This document shows positions 5,396 through 6,807 of a DNA stretch of 6,807 nt, piece after piece. Origin of the DNA: JBQTHP01 sp052389755 (lineage in GTDB: Bacteria; Pseudomonadota; Gammaproteobacteria; Steroidobacterales; Steroidobacteraceae). The position numbers and the translations under genes are program-made. The notes beneath the pieces were generated by a model. It made no database searches. It was not told the DNA's origin and saw nothing but the letters and a program-made list of their open reading frames with translations. The stretch covers positions 1-6,807 of the forward strand of contig JBQTHP010000158.1 in NCBI GenBank assembly GCA_052389755.1, in the 5' to 3' direction. Positions within the stretch are counted from its first letter, which is position 1; each line of letters begins with the position of its first letter.

Positions 5396-6673
5396 TCGAC
5401 CGCCGACCTGCCGGCGGCCCTGCCGCCGCTGGCCGCGCTGCGCTATCGAGACTTCGCGTTCTACGCGGCCGCCCGTTTCTGCGCGACGCTCGCGTGGCAG
5501 ATGCTCAACGTCGCCGTCGGCTGGCAGGTGTACCAGCTCACTCGCGACCCGCTCGACCTGGGTTTCGTCGGCCTCGCGCAGTTCCTGCCGTTCCTGCTGC
5601 TCGTGCTGCCCGCGGGCCAGCTCGCCGATCGCGCCGATCGCCGCCTCGTTCTGATCGGCGCGTATACCGGCGAGGCCGCATGCGCGGCGCTGCTGTTCGC
5701 GTTCACGTTCGTCGAGCTTCGCAGCGTGTGGCCGATCTTCGCCGCGCTCGTGCTCTTCGGCAGCGGCCGCGCCTTCTGGATGCCGGCCGCGCAGGCGATG
5801 ACCGTGAATCTCGTGCCGACGCCCGTATTCCCGAGCGCGGTCGCGATCAACTCGACGCTCTTCCAGGCCGCGGTGATCGCCGGACCCGCGATCGGCGGGC
5901 TTCTATACCTTGCCGGTCAGCGCGTCGTGTATGGCGCGGTTCTCGCGCTCCTCGTCGTCGTCGTGACGCTCGTTTTCTGTATTCGACCGGTACGCACGGC
6001 CGCGGCAGCCGCGGCGTTTCGAGCGAGCGACGTGCTCGAAGGGCTGCGCTTCGTCATCCGCAAGCGCACGGTGCTCGGCGCCATCTCGCTCGATCTCTTC
6101 GCCGTGCTCTTCGGTGGAGCAACGGCGCTGCTGCCGATCTACGCGAGCGACGTGCTGCACGTGGGACCCGCCGGCCTCGGCGTGCTGCGTACCGCTCCCG
6201 CAGTCGGCGCGGCGATTACGGCGGGATTTCTCGCCCTCATGCCGATCCAGCGCCACGTCGGGCGGTGGATGTTCGGCGGAGTTGCGCTCTTCGGCGCCGC
6301 GACCGTCGTGTTTGGACTGTCGACCGCGTTCTGGCTCTCGCTGCTTTCGCTGTTCGTGTTAGGAGCGGGCGACATGGTGAGCGTGTTCATCCGCCACCTT
6401 CTCGTGCAGCTCGAAACGCCGGATCCGATCCGCGGTCGCGTGAGCGCCGTCAACTCGATGTTCATCGGCGCATCGAACGAGCTCGGCGAGTTCGAATCCG
6501 GCGTCGTCGCGCGCTGGCTCGGCACCGTCCCGGCCGTCGTCATCGGCGGGCTCGCAACGCTCGCCGTGGTGGCCGCGTATCTGCGCCTCTTTCCGCAGTT
6601 GCGGACGATGGATCGGTTTCCGGCGCCGCATCGGGGAACCGAATTGGAAGATAGGGAGCGAAGAGAAGAGTGA
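5387..6673 (+). CDS. MFS exporter, EntS-like MFS_3 family (428 aa)
   Basis: Major facilitator superfamily inner-membrane exporter of the EntS/MFS_3 type. Relatives export siderophores such as enterobactin, or drugs, but no siderophore gene is nearby, so the substrate is open. About twelve membrane segments span residues 20-402. The N-terminal half has the MFS motif A form PAGQLADRADRRLVL (75-89). The middle has NSTLFQAAVIAGPAIGGLLY (155-174). The C-terminal half carries TPDPIRGRVSAVNSMFIGAS (344-363) and NELGEFESG (364-372), a strong mark of this subfamily. The tail is short and charged (EDRERREE). The start at 5387 gives a usual 18-residue lead before LRYRDF, but it is buried in a stem-loop and lacks a well-spaced Shine-Dalgarno. 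An in-frame ATG at 5336 would add 17 residues. The gene is divergent from the DUF885 lipoprotein. Confidence 0.88.
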   Translation: MSLSTADLPAALPPLAALRYRDFAFYAAARFCATLAWQMLNVAVGWQVYQLTRDPLDLGFVGLAQFLPFLLLVLPAGQLADRADRRLVLIGAYTGEAACAALLFAFTFVELRSVWPIFAALVLFGSGRAFWMPAAQAMTVNLVPTPVFPSAVAINSTLFQAAVIAGPAIGGLLYLAGQRVVYGAVLALLVVVVTLVFCIRPVRTAAAAAAFRASDVLEGLRFVIRKRTVLGAISLDLFAVLFGGATALLPIYASDVLHVGPAGLGVLRTAPAVGAAITAGFLALMPIQRHVGRWMFGGVALFGAATVVFGLSTAFWLSLLSLFVLGAGDMVSVFIRHLLVQLETPDPIRGRVSAVNSMFIGASNELGEFESGVVARWLGTVPAVVIGGLATLAVVAAYLRLFPQLRTMDRFPAPHRGTELEDRERREE

Positions 6674-6807
6674 GGACGCGCACGCGACCGGCGCACGGCG
6701 GCGCGGCGTGGGCCCGGGGCCGTGATCTGTCTCCCACAGAAGTGGGGGGGGGGCTAGCCCGCGAGGCCCACGCGGCCGGCCCGGCCGGGGGGGCCGGACG
6801 CCCCCGC
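6674..6807. other. Non-coding, extremely GC-rich end; probable low-quality contig edge
   Basis: I see no gene or clear terminator after the MFS stop. From about 6711 the composition becomes almost pure G/C, with homopolymer runs (ten G at 6744-6753, seven G at 6787-6793, five C at 6801-6805), the palindrome GGGCTAGCCC (6751-6760), and repeated GGCCGG blocks. This differs from the even, codon-structured GC of the rest of the window. It looks more like sequencing or assembly error at the end of a contig than like biological sequence, but a genuine GC-rich structured spacer cannot be ruled out. Confidence 0.5.

Noticed and set aside
5494..6654. Plus-strand open frame of 386 codons, offset from the MFS gene
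   Set aside because: It overlaps the MFS gene in another frame. The product is extremely Arg-rich with no membrane or domain pattern.
6727..6772. Residual sequencing-adapter sequence
   Set aside because: Only short pieces resemble a Nextera-type adapter, and their spacing is wrong. The composition supports a poor-quality edge without needing a specific adapter.
1..6807. tRNA, rRNA, CRISPR array, insertion sequence, prophage or defence genes
   Set aside because: No cloverleaf-like arms, regularly spaced long repeats, transposase motifs or terminal inverted repeats with target duplications were seen on either strand.

Overview
The window is a compact, high-GC stretch of bacterial chromosome. 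Third codon positions are overwhelmingly G or C in every gene, intergenic gaps are short, and the gene families (DUF4870, YjdF-like DUF2238, PGPGW-type small membrane protein, AI-2E/UPF0118 exporter, DUF885 lipoprotein, EntS-like MFS) suggest a Gram-negative bacterium, most likely a beta- or gammaproteobacterium. The lineage is an inference: no rRNA, tRNA or other taxonomic marker is present. No phage, transposon, CRISPR or toxin/defence gene was recognised. The last ~80-90 bases look like a degraded contig edge.

Layout. Bases 1-120 hold no confident gene, only a short 9-bp tandem repeat with a small hairpin. A small DUF4870 membrane protein is encoded on the minus strand (474-121). It is divergent, across a 45-bp gap, from a plus-strand run of four closely spaced genes: an alpha/beta hydrolase (520-1404), a YjdF-like polytopic membrane protein (1411-2088), a 77-residue PGPGW-type membrane protein (2109-2342) and an AI-2E family exporter (2378-3478). 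The gaps of 6, 20 and 35 bp make this a probable operon, mostly of inner-membrane proteins. It collides, stop codon to stop codon with no base between, with a minus-strand gene for a large DUF885 zinc-peptidase-like lipoprotein (5290-3479). That gene is divergent from an MFS exporter on the plus strand (5387-6673).

Functional reading. The window mixes soluble hydrolytic enzymes (alpha/beta hydrolase, DUF885) with membrane proteins and exporters (AI-2E, MFS). It could be envelope or small-molecule export housekeeping, but none of these families lets the substrate be read from sequence.

The most unusual thing seen is not a gene. Between the DUF885 and MFS genes, two back-to-back stem-loops abut without a spacer (5346-5370 and 5371-5395). 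Each is exactly 25 nt, with 11-position arms and a 3-nt loop. The second buries the likely MFS start codon in a perfect 11-bp stem. This is a good candidate for an RNA switch or operator controlling the exporter. I do not see a convincing new multi-gene system.
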